Below, one piece after another: positions 1 to 7,011 of a DNA stretch of 25,393 nucleotides (positions are counted from its first letter, which is position 1; each line of letters starts with the position of its first letter). Where the stretch lies: contig JALXCS010000077.1 of NCBI GenBank assembly GCA_026990815.1, positions 1-25,393 on the forward strand, written 5' to 3'. The DNA is from Methylomonas sp. Lineage in GTDB: Bacteria; Pseudomonadota; Gammaproteobacteria; Methylococcales; Methylomonadaceae. Made by a program: the position numbers and the translations under genes. The notes beneath the pieces were generated by a model, which saw only the letters and a list, made by a program, of their open reading frames with translations, was not told where the DNA came from and did not search any database.

Positions 1-1
1 A

Positions 2-196
2 AAGATTTACTATGAGGTGGAGCTTCCTGTTAAACTTGATACAAATGGTTCAAATCCTGAATTAATAAAAGCCCTTTTTGAAATGGAACTTCTTGATAGG
101 CTTTCCATTGACTTTAAAACCTCTCCTGAAAGGTATCACGAAGTAGGAGGAAATTTTGAAAAGGTTAAAAAAACCAAACCCACTAATTTTGATTGA
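2..196 (+). pseudogene. C-terminally truncated radical SAM protein (NrdG2-like), 5' end outside window
   Basis: An open frame enters from the left edge and runs 64 codons to a TGA. It contains PVKLDTNGSNP, then an LxD..SIDFK segment and a Y..VGG motif. In the radical SAM family of anaerobic ribonucleotide reductase activases (the NrdG2 subgroup), this is the stretch after the Fe-S motif, reading roughly VKLDTNGSNPE...DYxAMDIKAP..KY. Family members normally continue another 80 or more residues after that tyrosine, but this frame stops about 20 residues later with a lysine-rich tail. I saw no continuation of the homology in the following 280 bases. It is therefore probably a truncated gene, unless this is a short family variant. 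The CxxxCxxC motif would lie outside the window. Confidence 0.5.
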
Positions 197-480
197 ACAA
201 TTCCATTCTGGAAATTCCGAAAGCTAGGTAATAATTTTAAAACTGCTATATTCATTTGATTGTTTCTGACGCTAAACCAGCAAATACTTATAAGCTATTT
301 CTCACTGTGAGATATTGTACCGTTTCTTGTCAAAATTCGATCTGACTTTTGCAATAAAATTCAATTTTTCAATCAACTCAGCTATTAGTTGTCGAACAAA
401 TGAGATTTTCAAACAGAAAAATTGTTCTAGACTTATCATCTGTAACAACAGAGAATTAACAGGGTAATCGAATCGTTACT

Positions 481-1476
481 ATGAACAAGACAAAATATTT
501 AGTTTCAATCTCGACACTTCTATTCACCATATTTTCCTCACCAGAAACAAATGCCAAAAAACTGTACAAATATCAGGATGAAAAAGGTATTTGGCATTTT
601 TCCGATAAGCAGCCGGAAACCGATTTAAAAGTTGAAGTACGGCAAATGAAGGTGGCGAAAAAGAAATGGGTCTGGATTGAAACGGAAGGGCCAAAAACGG
701 AGCCGGATTTTTATATACAAAATACCTTTTACGGCCCTATCGAACTAAAAGTCAGCCTGCATTCTAAAAATAATATCAAGACTGCCCCCCCATTACCGGA
801 AAAATTTATCATCCCCCCGGGAAGATCGGGTAAAATATTTGAAATAAGACCGGCAACCCCATTCCAACCATGGGGTTATGGCTTACAATATAGCTATGTT
901 ATCGGTAACCCCAAAAGCAAACATGATTTTTCGCATCTTTATCTACCACCGATAGCTCCTGGCGCCGCATTTCAGGTAACCCAAGGCTTTAATGGCAGCT
1001 TTAGTCATCACGATGAACAAAACAGATATGCAATAGATATCGCCATGCCAATAGGAACACCCATTCATGCCGCCCGTTCCGGCGTGGTTATGAAAGTAGA
1101 AAATGATTTTTTCAGAGGCGGCATAGACAACAAAGCCTATCTGTCGCGAGCAAACAGCATTAGGATCCTTCATGACGACGGGTCAATGGCAATTTATGCC
1201 CATCTGGAACTGGAAAAGGCCCAGGTTTATCCCGGCCAAAGAGTCCATGCTGGACAATTGATCGCCTACTCGGGAAACACCGGTTTCACTTCGGGCCCGC
1301 ATTTGCACTTTGCCGTTCAGGTGAATAAGGGTATGAGACTAGCTTCCGTGCCATTCAAGTTTGCTGAAGACGATGGTAAAAAAGGGCCTTCCATTGGCAG
1401 CTGGCTAACTGGCGTTAAACCCACCACTATGCAGGGAGCCAGCCACGATTTTAGCGAGTTCCAAAAACCACAATAG
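481..1476 (+). CDS. Secreted M23 (LytM-type) metallopeptidase with N-terminal DUF4124
   Basis: A 331-residue protein with a signal peptide (about 1-25, ending ETNA-KK), a DUF4124 segment (about 26-50: KLYKYQDEKGIWHFSD) and a C-terminal M23 peptidase domain (about 155-295). Visible catalytic-type residues are D186 in YAIDIAMP, H241 in IYAHLE, and H274/H276 in SGPHLHF. The usual first zinc histidine of HxxxD would fall at R182; H176/H177 in the preceding SHHDE are the likely stand-ins, as in other YAxDxAMP-type members. It probably cuts peptidoglycan cross-links in the periplasm or activates an amidase. The Shine-Dalgarno is weak. Its last 26 bases overlap the convergent vfr gene. Confidence 0.85.
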   Translation: MNKTKYLVSISTLLFTIFSSPETNAKKLYKYQDEKGIWHFSDKQPETDLKVEVRQMKVAKKKWVWIETEGPKTEPDFYIQNTFYGPIELKVSLHSKNNIKTAPPLPEKFIIPPGRSGKIFEIRPATPFQPWGYGLQYSYVIGNPKSKHDFSHLYLPPIAPGAAFQVTQGFNGSFSHHDEQNRYAIDIAMPIGTPIHAARSGVVMKVENDFFRGGIDNKAYLSRANSIRILHDDGSMAIYAHLELEKAQVYPGQRVHAGQLIAYSGNTGFTSGPHLHFAVQVNKGMRLASVPFKFAEDDGKKGPSIGSWLTGVKPTTMQGASHDFSEFQKPQ

Positions 1477-2107
1477 TTTTTCCACGAGCAGTGATTTTTT
1501 GATCCTGCTCTTCCAGCTCTTTTAAAACTCTTCCCGCCATCTCTCTTGAGCAGCCAACAATCCGGCCAATTTCCTGGCGCGTAATGCGTAACTGCATGCC
1601 ATCAGGATGAGTAATAGCATCAGGCTGCTTGCACAAATCAAACAAAGTCCTGGTAATTCGTTGTTTGACATCCAAAAAAGCAAGGTCCTGATAATTCCTT
1701 GTTGTAATCAGCAAACGAGAAGAAATTTGCTCGGCTAACAAAAATAGTAATTCAACCGCATATTCAGATAGCTCCCGGTGCAACATCTGTTTAAAGCGAT
1801 CATAGCCGATTTCCGCCAATTGACATTTGGTCCGTGTTTTAATGGTAACCTTACGGATTTCCTGGCCTTTGAATACCCCTATTTCGCCAATAAAGTCATT
1901 TTTGTTCAGATAAGCCAGAATTAATTCTCTACCATCATCATCTTCAGCACAAACACTGACAGAACCTTCGACAATATAATACAGTCTATCGCCCGTATCA
2001 CCCGGTCTAATAATACTGGTTTTTGCCGGATAACTTTTAATGTGACAATAATGTAAAAATTGCTGCAAAGCATTATTTTTTGCTGGGGTTTGGATGGTCA
2101 AGCTCAT
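1451..2107 (-). CDS. vfr: Crp/Vfr-family cyclic-nucleotide-responsive regulator
   Basis: A 218-residue protein that tracks E. coli CRP along its length: cyclic-nucleotide domain with GEIG at 74-77 (G74, E75), a long dimer helix, then LAFLDV, PDAITHPDGMQ, the helix-turn-helix ITRQEIGRIVGCSRE and the terminal GKTIVVFGTR. Recognition-helix residues R188, E189 and R193 match CRP R180, E181 and R185, so a TGTGA-type target is expected. In the cAMP pocket R85 matches CRP R82, K86 replaces S83, and T135-T136 replace T127-S128. The neighbours (divergent OsmC gene, then speD) repeat the vfr locus of Pseudomonas. The 218-bp divergent spacer is AT-rich; I saw no clear CRP palindrome in it. Confidence 0.9.
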   Translation of the reverse strand: MSLTIQTPAKNNALQQFLHYCHIKSYPAKTSIIRPGDTGDRLYYIVEGSVSVCAEDDDGRELILAYLNKNDFIGEIGVFKGQEIRKVTIKTRTKCQLAEIGYDRFKQMLHRELSEYAVELLFLLAEQISSRLLITTRNYQDLAFLDVKQRITRTLFDLCKQPDAITHPDGMQLRITRQEIGRIVGCSREMAGRVLKELEEQDQKITARGKTIVVFGTR

Positions 2108-2325
2108 AATATCTGGAATATCCTATAATCAAATTATATACTTGCAATCGGAAAGATTTAGCTGACAAAACCGACTGCATGGCAGTACCAATTTCAAAAG
2201 TTTTTCGTTCCTATTGCTCATTACGATGCAATATATTTACCTAAAAAGCAATGTAATATTTGCAAATAGATGACTAAAGTCTAGACAATATATATTTTTT
2301 TTCAATAGCGAGGCAGGTATTAGTT

Positions 2326-2742
2326 ATGGAAGTTCAAATCAAATGGGTGGATGGAGTGATGTTTGTCGGAGAAACCGAAAGCGGCCATGCCATTGTTATG
2401 GATGGCCCGCCAGATCACGGCGGACGCAATATAGGGATTCGTCCAATGGAAATGATCCTGCTTGGACTGGGTGGATGTTCTTCTTTTGACGTCATACAAA
2501 TACTACAAAAAGGCCGCCATAATGTGAGCGACTGTGTGACCAAAATTTTAGCAGAACGGGTTGACAGTATCCCCAGCGTTTTCAGCAAAATTCATATCCA
2601 CTTTGAAGTTACCGGCAAAGGCTTAAAAGAAGCCGCTGTTGAACGCGCTGTAAAACTTTCCGCAGAAAAATACTGTTCCGCCGCCATCATGCTGGAAAAA
2701 GCGGTTGAAATCACCCATGACTTTGAAGTTAAAGAGGGTTAA
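2326..2742 (+). CDS. OsmC/Ohr-fold protein
   Basis: A 138-residue OsmC-family protein. It has the GGCSSFDVIQIL motif (cysteine near 51) and a second conserved cysteine in EKYCSAAIMLEK. In characterised OsmC and Ohr proteins the equivalent pair of cysteines reduces organic hydroperoxides. This branch, found beside vfr in Pseudomonas, is usually annotated only as OsmC family and its substrate is not established. A plausible ribosome site (gaggcagg) lies about 9 bases before the ATG. The gene ends 6 bases before speD and is probably cotranscribed with it. Confidence 0.85.
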   Translation: MEVQIKWVDGVMFVGETESGHAIVMDGPPDHGGRNIGIRPMEMILLGLGGCSSFDVIQILQKGRHNVSDCVTKILAERVDSIPSVFSKIHIHFEVTGKGLKEAAVERAVKLSAEKYCSAAIMLEKAVEITHDFEVKEG

Positions 2743-2748
2743 GGCAAG

Positions 2749-3525
2749 TTGAGCAAGTTACAACTTCAGGGATTCAACAATCTGACCAAATCACTAAGCT
2801 TCAATATTTACGATGTTTGTTACGCTCCATCCGCCCAACAAAAAGACTATATTGAATATATTGATGAAGCCTATAATGCCGAACGCCTGACCCAAATACT
2901 GAAAGGGGTTGCTGACATTATTGGAGCAACTATTTTGAATATAGCCCACCAGAATTATGACCCTCAAGGGGCAAGTGTCACCATGTTAATTGCCGAAGGC
3001 CACGACATCCCAAAAAACATGGCTTCCCAAACGCCCGGCCCACTACCCGATACGGTATTAGCACATCTGGATAAAAGCCATATTACAGTGCATACGTACC
3101 CCGAAAGCCACCCTGATAACGATATTTGTACTTTTCGTGTTGATATCGATGTTTCTACCTGTGGTCAGATTTCGCCACTTAAAGCACTCAATTATCTGAT
3201 TCACAGTTTTGAATCAGATATTGTGATCATGGATTACCGGGTCCGTGGATTTACCAGAGATGTTGAGGGGAAAAAACATTTCATTGACCACAATGTCACC
3301 TCCATCCAAAATTATCTTGCAAAAGATACCTTAGCCAATTACCAAATGATTGATGTTAATGTCTATCAGGAAAACATTTTTCATACCAAAATGAAACTAA
3401 ACAGCTTTGAGCTTGAATATCATTTATTTAATACCAAAGAGGAATTCACTGAACATCAGAAAAAAAACATGGAAAGTCAATTACTTAAGGAAATTAATGA
3501 GATTTTTTATGGTCGGAATTATTAA
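2749..3525 (+). CDS. speD: S-adenosylmethionine decarboxylase proenzyme
   Basis: A 258-residue protein of the gamma/beta-proteobacterial class 1A SpeD family (E. coli 264 aa). It decarboxylates S-adenosylmethionine to supply the aminopropyl group for spermidine. The self-cleavage site is visible as DKSHITVHTYPE: cleavage between K109 and S110 would give the beta chain and a pyruvoyl-bearing alpha chain. C138 in DVSTCGQ matches the conserved catalytic cysteine. The start is TTG at 2749, the first start after the upstream stop, with an aagg element just before it; a non-ATG start suggests modest or coupled translation. No spermidine synthase gene is in this window. Confidence 0.95.
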   Translation: MSKLQLQGFNNLTKSLSFNIYDVCYAPSAQQKDYIEYIDEAYNAERLTQILKGVADIIGATILNIAHQNYDPQGASVTMLIAEGHDIPKNMASQTPGPLPDTVLAHLDKSHITVHTYPESHPDNDICTFRVDIDVSTCGQISPLKALNYLIHSFESDIVIMDYRVRGFTRDVEGKKHFIDHNVTSIQNYLAKDTLANYQMIDVNVYQENIFHTKMKLNSFELEYHLFNTKEEFTEHQKKNMESQLLKEINEIFYGRNY

Positions 3526-3535
3526 AGAATGAAAG

Positions 3536-4027
3536 CTACTCGGCTATCTCACTGTTTTTTTCTGCAAGCGCGTCAACAATCGAAAGATATTCTTCTTGCT
3601 TGGGCTGATAAAGAAAAATTGCCAACGCTGAAAGCACACCAAATATATAAAGTGTATTGTAATCATCTCCAAGGACAAACATGATAAAGCCAAGCATTCC
3701 GATGGTTCCCGCCGATATCATGGATACCAAAACCGTAAAAAAATATCGTCGTTCTGCACCAGCTTCACCCGGCACGGTCTGATTTAATCGAACCATGATA
3801 AAACGCATCAAATTGGTGACAGGAAAAGCAATTATGGCAAGTACATAAAAGATGGTTCGTATCAAAACCAACCTTCCCTGGCTGATTTGAAATATCCTTA
3901 TTTGCTCCCAATAATAATGTGCAACAACCAAATAAACAACCAGGGTCAACAACATTAGCCCCATTAAAAACCAAAGCGACTTGAATACCGTATTAGCTTG
4001 CTTTGCCATTGAATTCTGCATGCTCAC
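3536..4027 (-). CDS. Four-TM membrane protein of unknown function
   Basis: A 163-residue protein with about four predicted membrane helices (near 18-38, 50-72, 95-118 and 122-140) and a short acidic cytoplasmic tail. No family motif was recognised. The GTG start at 4027 overlaps the TGA of the upstream CPBP protease gene by four bases (GTGA), the usual sign of translational coupling; an in-frame ATG lies two codons downstream. It is probably a partner or cotranscribed passenger of the protease. It converges on speD, with 10 bases between the stop codons. Confidence 0.7.
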   Translation of the reverse strand: MSMQNSMAKQANTVFKSLWFLMGLMLLTLVVYLVVAHYYWEQIRIFQISQGRLVLIRTIFYVLAIIAFPVTNLMRFIMVRLNQTVPGEAGAERRYFFTVLVSMISAGTIGMLGFIMFVLGDDYNTLYIFGVLSALAIFLYQPKQEEYLSIVDALAEKNSEIAE

Positions 4028-4641
4028 TCCTGATCATCATGCTGTTTTTTTCTGGCAAGCTCATTACGGTAAGTTTGGACTATAACTAAAAATGCCAAAA
4101 AATCGTACAAACCGTGGATAATAATGGGCGTTAACAAGTTTCTTTCACCCCCATAATCCATTGAAAGACCTAGAAATATGCCTACCAGTGCCGCCAGAAC
4201 CGCATACATGGGAGTCACAGCATGGACCAGACCAAAAATAACATTGCTAGCAATCAGGCCTCCTGTCATCCCCCATGATAATTCCAACCACGGCTGAATT
4301 GTGCCACGAAACAACACTTCTTCCGTAATCCCCGCTATAGCGGCAAGAATAAACAAATCCGTCCAATGCAAGCGAACCATATTGGGTGCCAAAGTTTCAA
4401 GCAACGCCCGCTTGACCTCCTGAAAAGAATCGATCTGAATTTGATAAAGTGCCATAAAAAAAACAAATAACGGAATGGTCCCAACGGTGCCATAAAAAAC
4501 TGCCATCTCGGAAAAATACAAGTTAGCGAAAGGATTAACATCAACAAACCACCCGATTACAAAAGCTATAACCAGCAAAGAGCCTTCAAAATAACAGGCT
4601 ACCCTGAAAAAATTTTGCTCATTGATTGGTGAATTGTCCAT
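4024..4641 (-). CDS. CPBP-family intramembrane metalloprotease (CAAX protease/Abi type)
   Basis: A 205-residue polytopic protein carrying the three CPBP motifs: EEVLFRG (E107, E108, R112), FGLVH (H140) and IIIHGLYD (H176). The glutamates and histidines form the active site inside the membrane in CAAX prenyl-protease relatives. In bacteria such proteins are linked to bacteriocin maturation or self-immunity, but most have no known substrate and nothing here identifies one. It is the first gene of a two-gene minus-strand operon. The family is certain; the role is not. Confidence 0.85.
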   Translation of the reverse strand: MDNSPINEQNFFRVACYFEGSLLVIAFVIGWFVDVNPFANLYFSEMAVFYGTVGTIPLFVFFMALYQIQIDSFQEVKRALLETLAPNMVRLHWTDLFILAAIAGITEEVLFRGTIQPWLELSWGMTGGLIASNVIFGLVHAVTPMYAVLAALVGIFLGLSMDYGGERNLLTPIIIHGLYDFLAFLVIVQTYRNELARKKQHDDQE

Positions 4642-4731
4642 ACATTAAGCCATTAATAGTTGAAAAATTTAGATTATAGTTTACCGAAAACCAAGTAAAA
4701 TAGCCGAAATTCACAGGCCCAAGGTTCTTTC

Positions 4732-4989
4732 ATGTTGTGCTTCATTTATAAAAGTTCAAAAAAACCAGAACTTTATTTATTTGTCCCAGAAAAAGGCAAT
4801 TTTTCTAATATTGATGAATTACTCTTTACAGAATTCGGTACCCCGGAATTTGTTATGGAACTAGAATTAACAGCTAGTAGAAAACTCGCCAGAGCCAATA
4901 CCGAAAAGGTAATGGCCAGCCTGAAAGATAAAGGGTATTTTGTCCAAATGCCGCCAGTCACATTTAATGCCCCTGAAAAAACCCAATGA
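4732..4989 (+). CDS. ycgL: YcgL-domain protein
   Basis: An 85-residue protein matching E. coli YcgL in its start (MLCFIYKSSKKPELYLFV, compare MFCVIYRSSKRDQTYLYV), the central FGTPEFVMEL and the end KGYFVQMPP. The family is small, soluble and of unknown biochemical role. An aagg ribosome site lies 8 bases before the ATG. The gene converges on dcd with six bases between the two stops, so a shared bidirectional end is likely. Confidence 0.88.
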   Translation: MLCFIYKSSKKPELYLFVPEKGNFSNIDELLFTEFGTPEFVMELELTASRKLARANTEKVMASLKDKGYFVQMPPVTFNAPEKTQ

Positions 4990-4995
4990 TCCGGG

Positions 4996-5562
4996 CTATG
5001 CCTTTGGCAATGTCACTCCTTGCTGACCCTGATATTTCCCACCTCGATCACCATAGGAGACTTCACAAATCTCGTCTCCGCCAAAAAACAGCATTTGTGC
5101 AACACCTTCATTCGCATAAATTTTTGCAGGTAACGGAGTGGTGTTGGAAAATTCCAATGTTACATGCCCTTCCCATTCCGGCTCCAACGGGGTGACATTG
5201 ACAATAATACCGCAACGAGCATAGGTCGACTTGCCCAGACAGATTGTCAACACATCACGGGGAATACGAAAATATTCTACAGTACGCGCCAAGGCAAAAG
5301 AATTGGGCGGAATAATACAGACATCGGATTTTACATCCACAAAGCTTTCATCATCAAAATCCTTGGGATCAACAATGGCGGAATTAATATTGGTGAAAAT
5401 CTTGAATTCATCCGAACACCGAACATCATATCCATAACTGGAAGTACCGTAGGAAATCACTCGGCCCTGCTCCGACTCTCTTACCTGATGGGAAACAAAA
5501 GGCTCGATCAACCCCTGTTGCTGCGCCATCTGACGAATCCACTTGTCTGACTTAATGCTCAT
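4996..5562 (-). CDS. dcd: dCTP deaminase
   Basis: A 188-residue protein of the usual Dcd length. It deaminates dCTP to dUTP, feeding thymidylate synthesis through a separate dUTPase. Visible motifs are the SSYGYDVR strand, GKSTYARCG (S112, R116 contacting phosphates) and the catalytic region EGHVTLEFSN with E137 as the expected general base. The C-terminal YQGQQGVTLPKA closes over the nucleotide. It lies downstream of apbC on the same strand, as in Pseudomonas, but a 198-bp spacer occupied by a repeat element separates them. The start has little Shine-Dalgarno sequence. Confidence 0.95.
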   Translation of the reverse strand: MSIKSDKWIRQMAQQQGLIEPFVSHQVRESEQGRVISYGTSSYGYDVRCSDEFKIFTNINSAIVDPKDFDDESFVDVKSDVCIIPPNSFALARTVEYFRIPRDVLTICLGKSTYARCGIIVNVTPLEPEWEGHVTLEFSNTTPLPAKIYANEGVAQMLFFGGDEICEVSYGDRGGKYQGQQGVTLPKA

Positions 5563-5620
5563 TGATTAATAACTTTTATCCGAAGCTGAATTTTAATGGC
5601 GCTTTTTTACCACAAACCTA

Positions 5621-5761
5621 AGAACCTGTTCAAGATCTACTAAGCGACTGCCAAGTATGGTCAGGCAGTGCTCGAAGTCCTCATTTACTGGTAAAAACTC
5701 CAGTCTGTGCCCAATTTGTCCTTTACCGGCAAAAAGCTCGTAACGAGTTTGAACAGGTATT
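5621..5761. repeat. About 141-bp repeat with terminal inverted repeats (copy 1)
   Basis: The left end AGAACCTGTTCAAGATC (5621-5637) and the reverse complement of the right end (5745-5761) share a perfect ACCTGTTCAA core. Inside are small hairpins: actgcc/ggcagt, actgg/ccagt, and ctcgt-a-acgag. About 70 bases of the left half (5620-5689) align at roughly 70% by eye to the reverse complement of 14138-14209. The right end abuts the apbC stop codon. It resembles a non-autonomous MITE-like element; no transposase is present. Confidence 0.6.
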
Positions 5762-6849
5762 TATGTGTTTTGCACAACAATATTTGGAAATTTATGGCTG
5801 TAGTCTTTGACTTGTATTGCCAACTTTCCGGCCATTTTGCGTGCGATTGATTGATAAATATCGGCAATTCGTCCATCTGGATCTGATGCCACTGATGGCC
5901 TTCCGGAGTCAGCCTGCTGTCGAATTAAAATGTCCAGAGGTAAAGCACCTAAAAAATCAACGTCATTTTTCTGGGCCATCATTTTACCGCCACCTTCGCC
6001 GAAAATAGGCTCTTCGTGCCCACATTGACTGCAAATATGAATGCTCATGTTTTCAATGATACCTAGAACTGGAATATTTACTTTTTCAAACATAGCCAAA
6101 CCGCGCTGTGCGTCCAATAGTGCTATATCTTGTGGCGTTGTTACAATAACTGCACCACTGACCGGAATTTGCTGAGATAATGATAATTGTATATCGCCGG
6201 TCCCGGGAGGCAAATCAACGATCAGATAATCCAGATTCCGCCAGCGGGTTTCCTGCAATAATTGCTGTAATGCATTTGTTACCATCGGCCCTCGCCATAT
6301 CATTGGCTGCCCCGGATCAATCAGATAACCAATTGAAATTGTTTGAATGCCATAAGCCACTTTTGGGTTCATGGTTTTACCATCATCACTGTTTGGGTGA
6401 CCAGTCAAACCAAGCATGGTGGGGATACTAGGACCATAAATATCAGCATCCAAAATTCCGACATTACCTCCCTCCGTAGCCAATGCCAGAGCCAAATTGA
6501 CTGCCGTAGTCGATTTTCCGACACCGCCTTTTCCTGACGCTACAGCAATAATATTTTTGATATTAGGAATTGGCTTTAAAGATTTCTGAACGCCATGAGA
6601 AATTATCTTGACTTGAGCATCAACTTTAATTTTTCCAACACCTGACAAAGCCTGCACCTGAGTTTTCACCCGGGAAACCAACTCTTCGAGACAACTCTTT
6701 GCGGGATAACCGATTTCCAACCTGATACTGACATCAGTACCGTCAACATTAATCGCTTTGACGTACTGCGCACTAACCAGATCAGCTCCTACATTTGAAT
6801 CAATTACCGACTTAAGGCAATTTTCCACATCAGCTTCATTTATGGCCAT
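5761..6849 (-). CDS. apbC: Mrp/ApbC-type P-loop Fe-S cluster carrier
   Basis: A 362-residue protein when started at the ATG at 6849. A GTG 14 codons upstream would add an unusual Cys-rich leader, so I rejected it. An N-terminal MIP18/DUF59 domain (about 1-85) is followed by an Mrp ATPase with a deviant Walker A, GKGGVGKS (106-113), the LDADIYGPS segment, DLPPGTGD, and a CxxC pair (C273, C276 in CSQC) that holds a bridging 4Fe-4S cluster at the dimer interface in ApbC and Ind35 relatives. It moves clusters to apo-proteins, plausible clients being the nearby RnfB-like protein and Nth. It is divergent from metG, as in E. coli. Its stop lies at the edge of repeat copy 1. Confidence 0.93.
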   Translation of the reverse strand: MAINEADVENCLKSVIDSNVGADLVSAQYVKAINVDGTDVSIRLEIGYPAKSCLEELVSRVKTQVQALSGVGKIKVDAQVKIISHGVQKSLKPIPNIKNIIAVASGKGGVGKSTTAVNLALALATEGGNVGILDADIYGPSIPTMLGLTGHPNSDDGKTMNPKVAYGIQTISIGYLIDPGQPMIWRGPMVTNALQQLLQETRWRNLDYLIVDLPPGTGDIQLSLSQQIPVSGAVIVTTPQDIALLDAQRGLAMFEKVNIPVLGIIENMSIHICSQCGHEEPIFGEGGGKMMAQKNDVDFLGALPLDILIRQQADSGRPSVASDPDGRIADIYQSIARKMAGKLAIQVKDYSHKFPNIVVQNT

Positions 6850-6928
6850 TTGTTTCAATTCACAACTTAATAAACAATCACAGTATACCACTTGGTCTTT
6901 ATGATACCGCCACTTTTAGAAACACTTT

Positions 6929-6973
6929 ATGCTTTTATAAGCATCTGAATTTGGGTCTGATTTATGGCATAAT
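6929..6973 (+). promoter_or_regulatory. Possible metG promoter with upstream palindrome
   Basis: In the 162-bp spacer between apbC and metG there is a perfect 6-bp palindrome, ATGCTT-ttat-AAGCAT (6929-6944). An extended -10-like TGGCATAAT (6965-6973) follows about 38 bases before the metG start. No convincing -35 pairs with it. Confidence 0.3.
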
Positions 6974-7011
6974 AGTTGACTTATTTGTAATCCAAAACAA
7001 ACCACCGCACC

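Noticed and set aside
301..311. CTCAC-T-GTGAG palindrome before the M23 gene as a CRP site
   Set aside because: It has only one TGTGA half-site without the correctly spaced partner; too short to support.
4024..4641. Abortive infection or bacteriocin immunity assignment for the CPBP protease
   Set aside because: The family is broad, and no toxin, bacteriocin or phage gene lies nearby.
5164..5550. 128-codon plus-strand frame over dcd
   Set aside because: It is a shadow of dcd, which has full family motifs on the other strand.
6850..6891. Upstream GTG start for apbC
   Set aside because: It would add 14 residues not typical of the family (Cys-rich) and has no ribosome site; the ATG at 6849 fits homologues.
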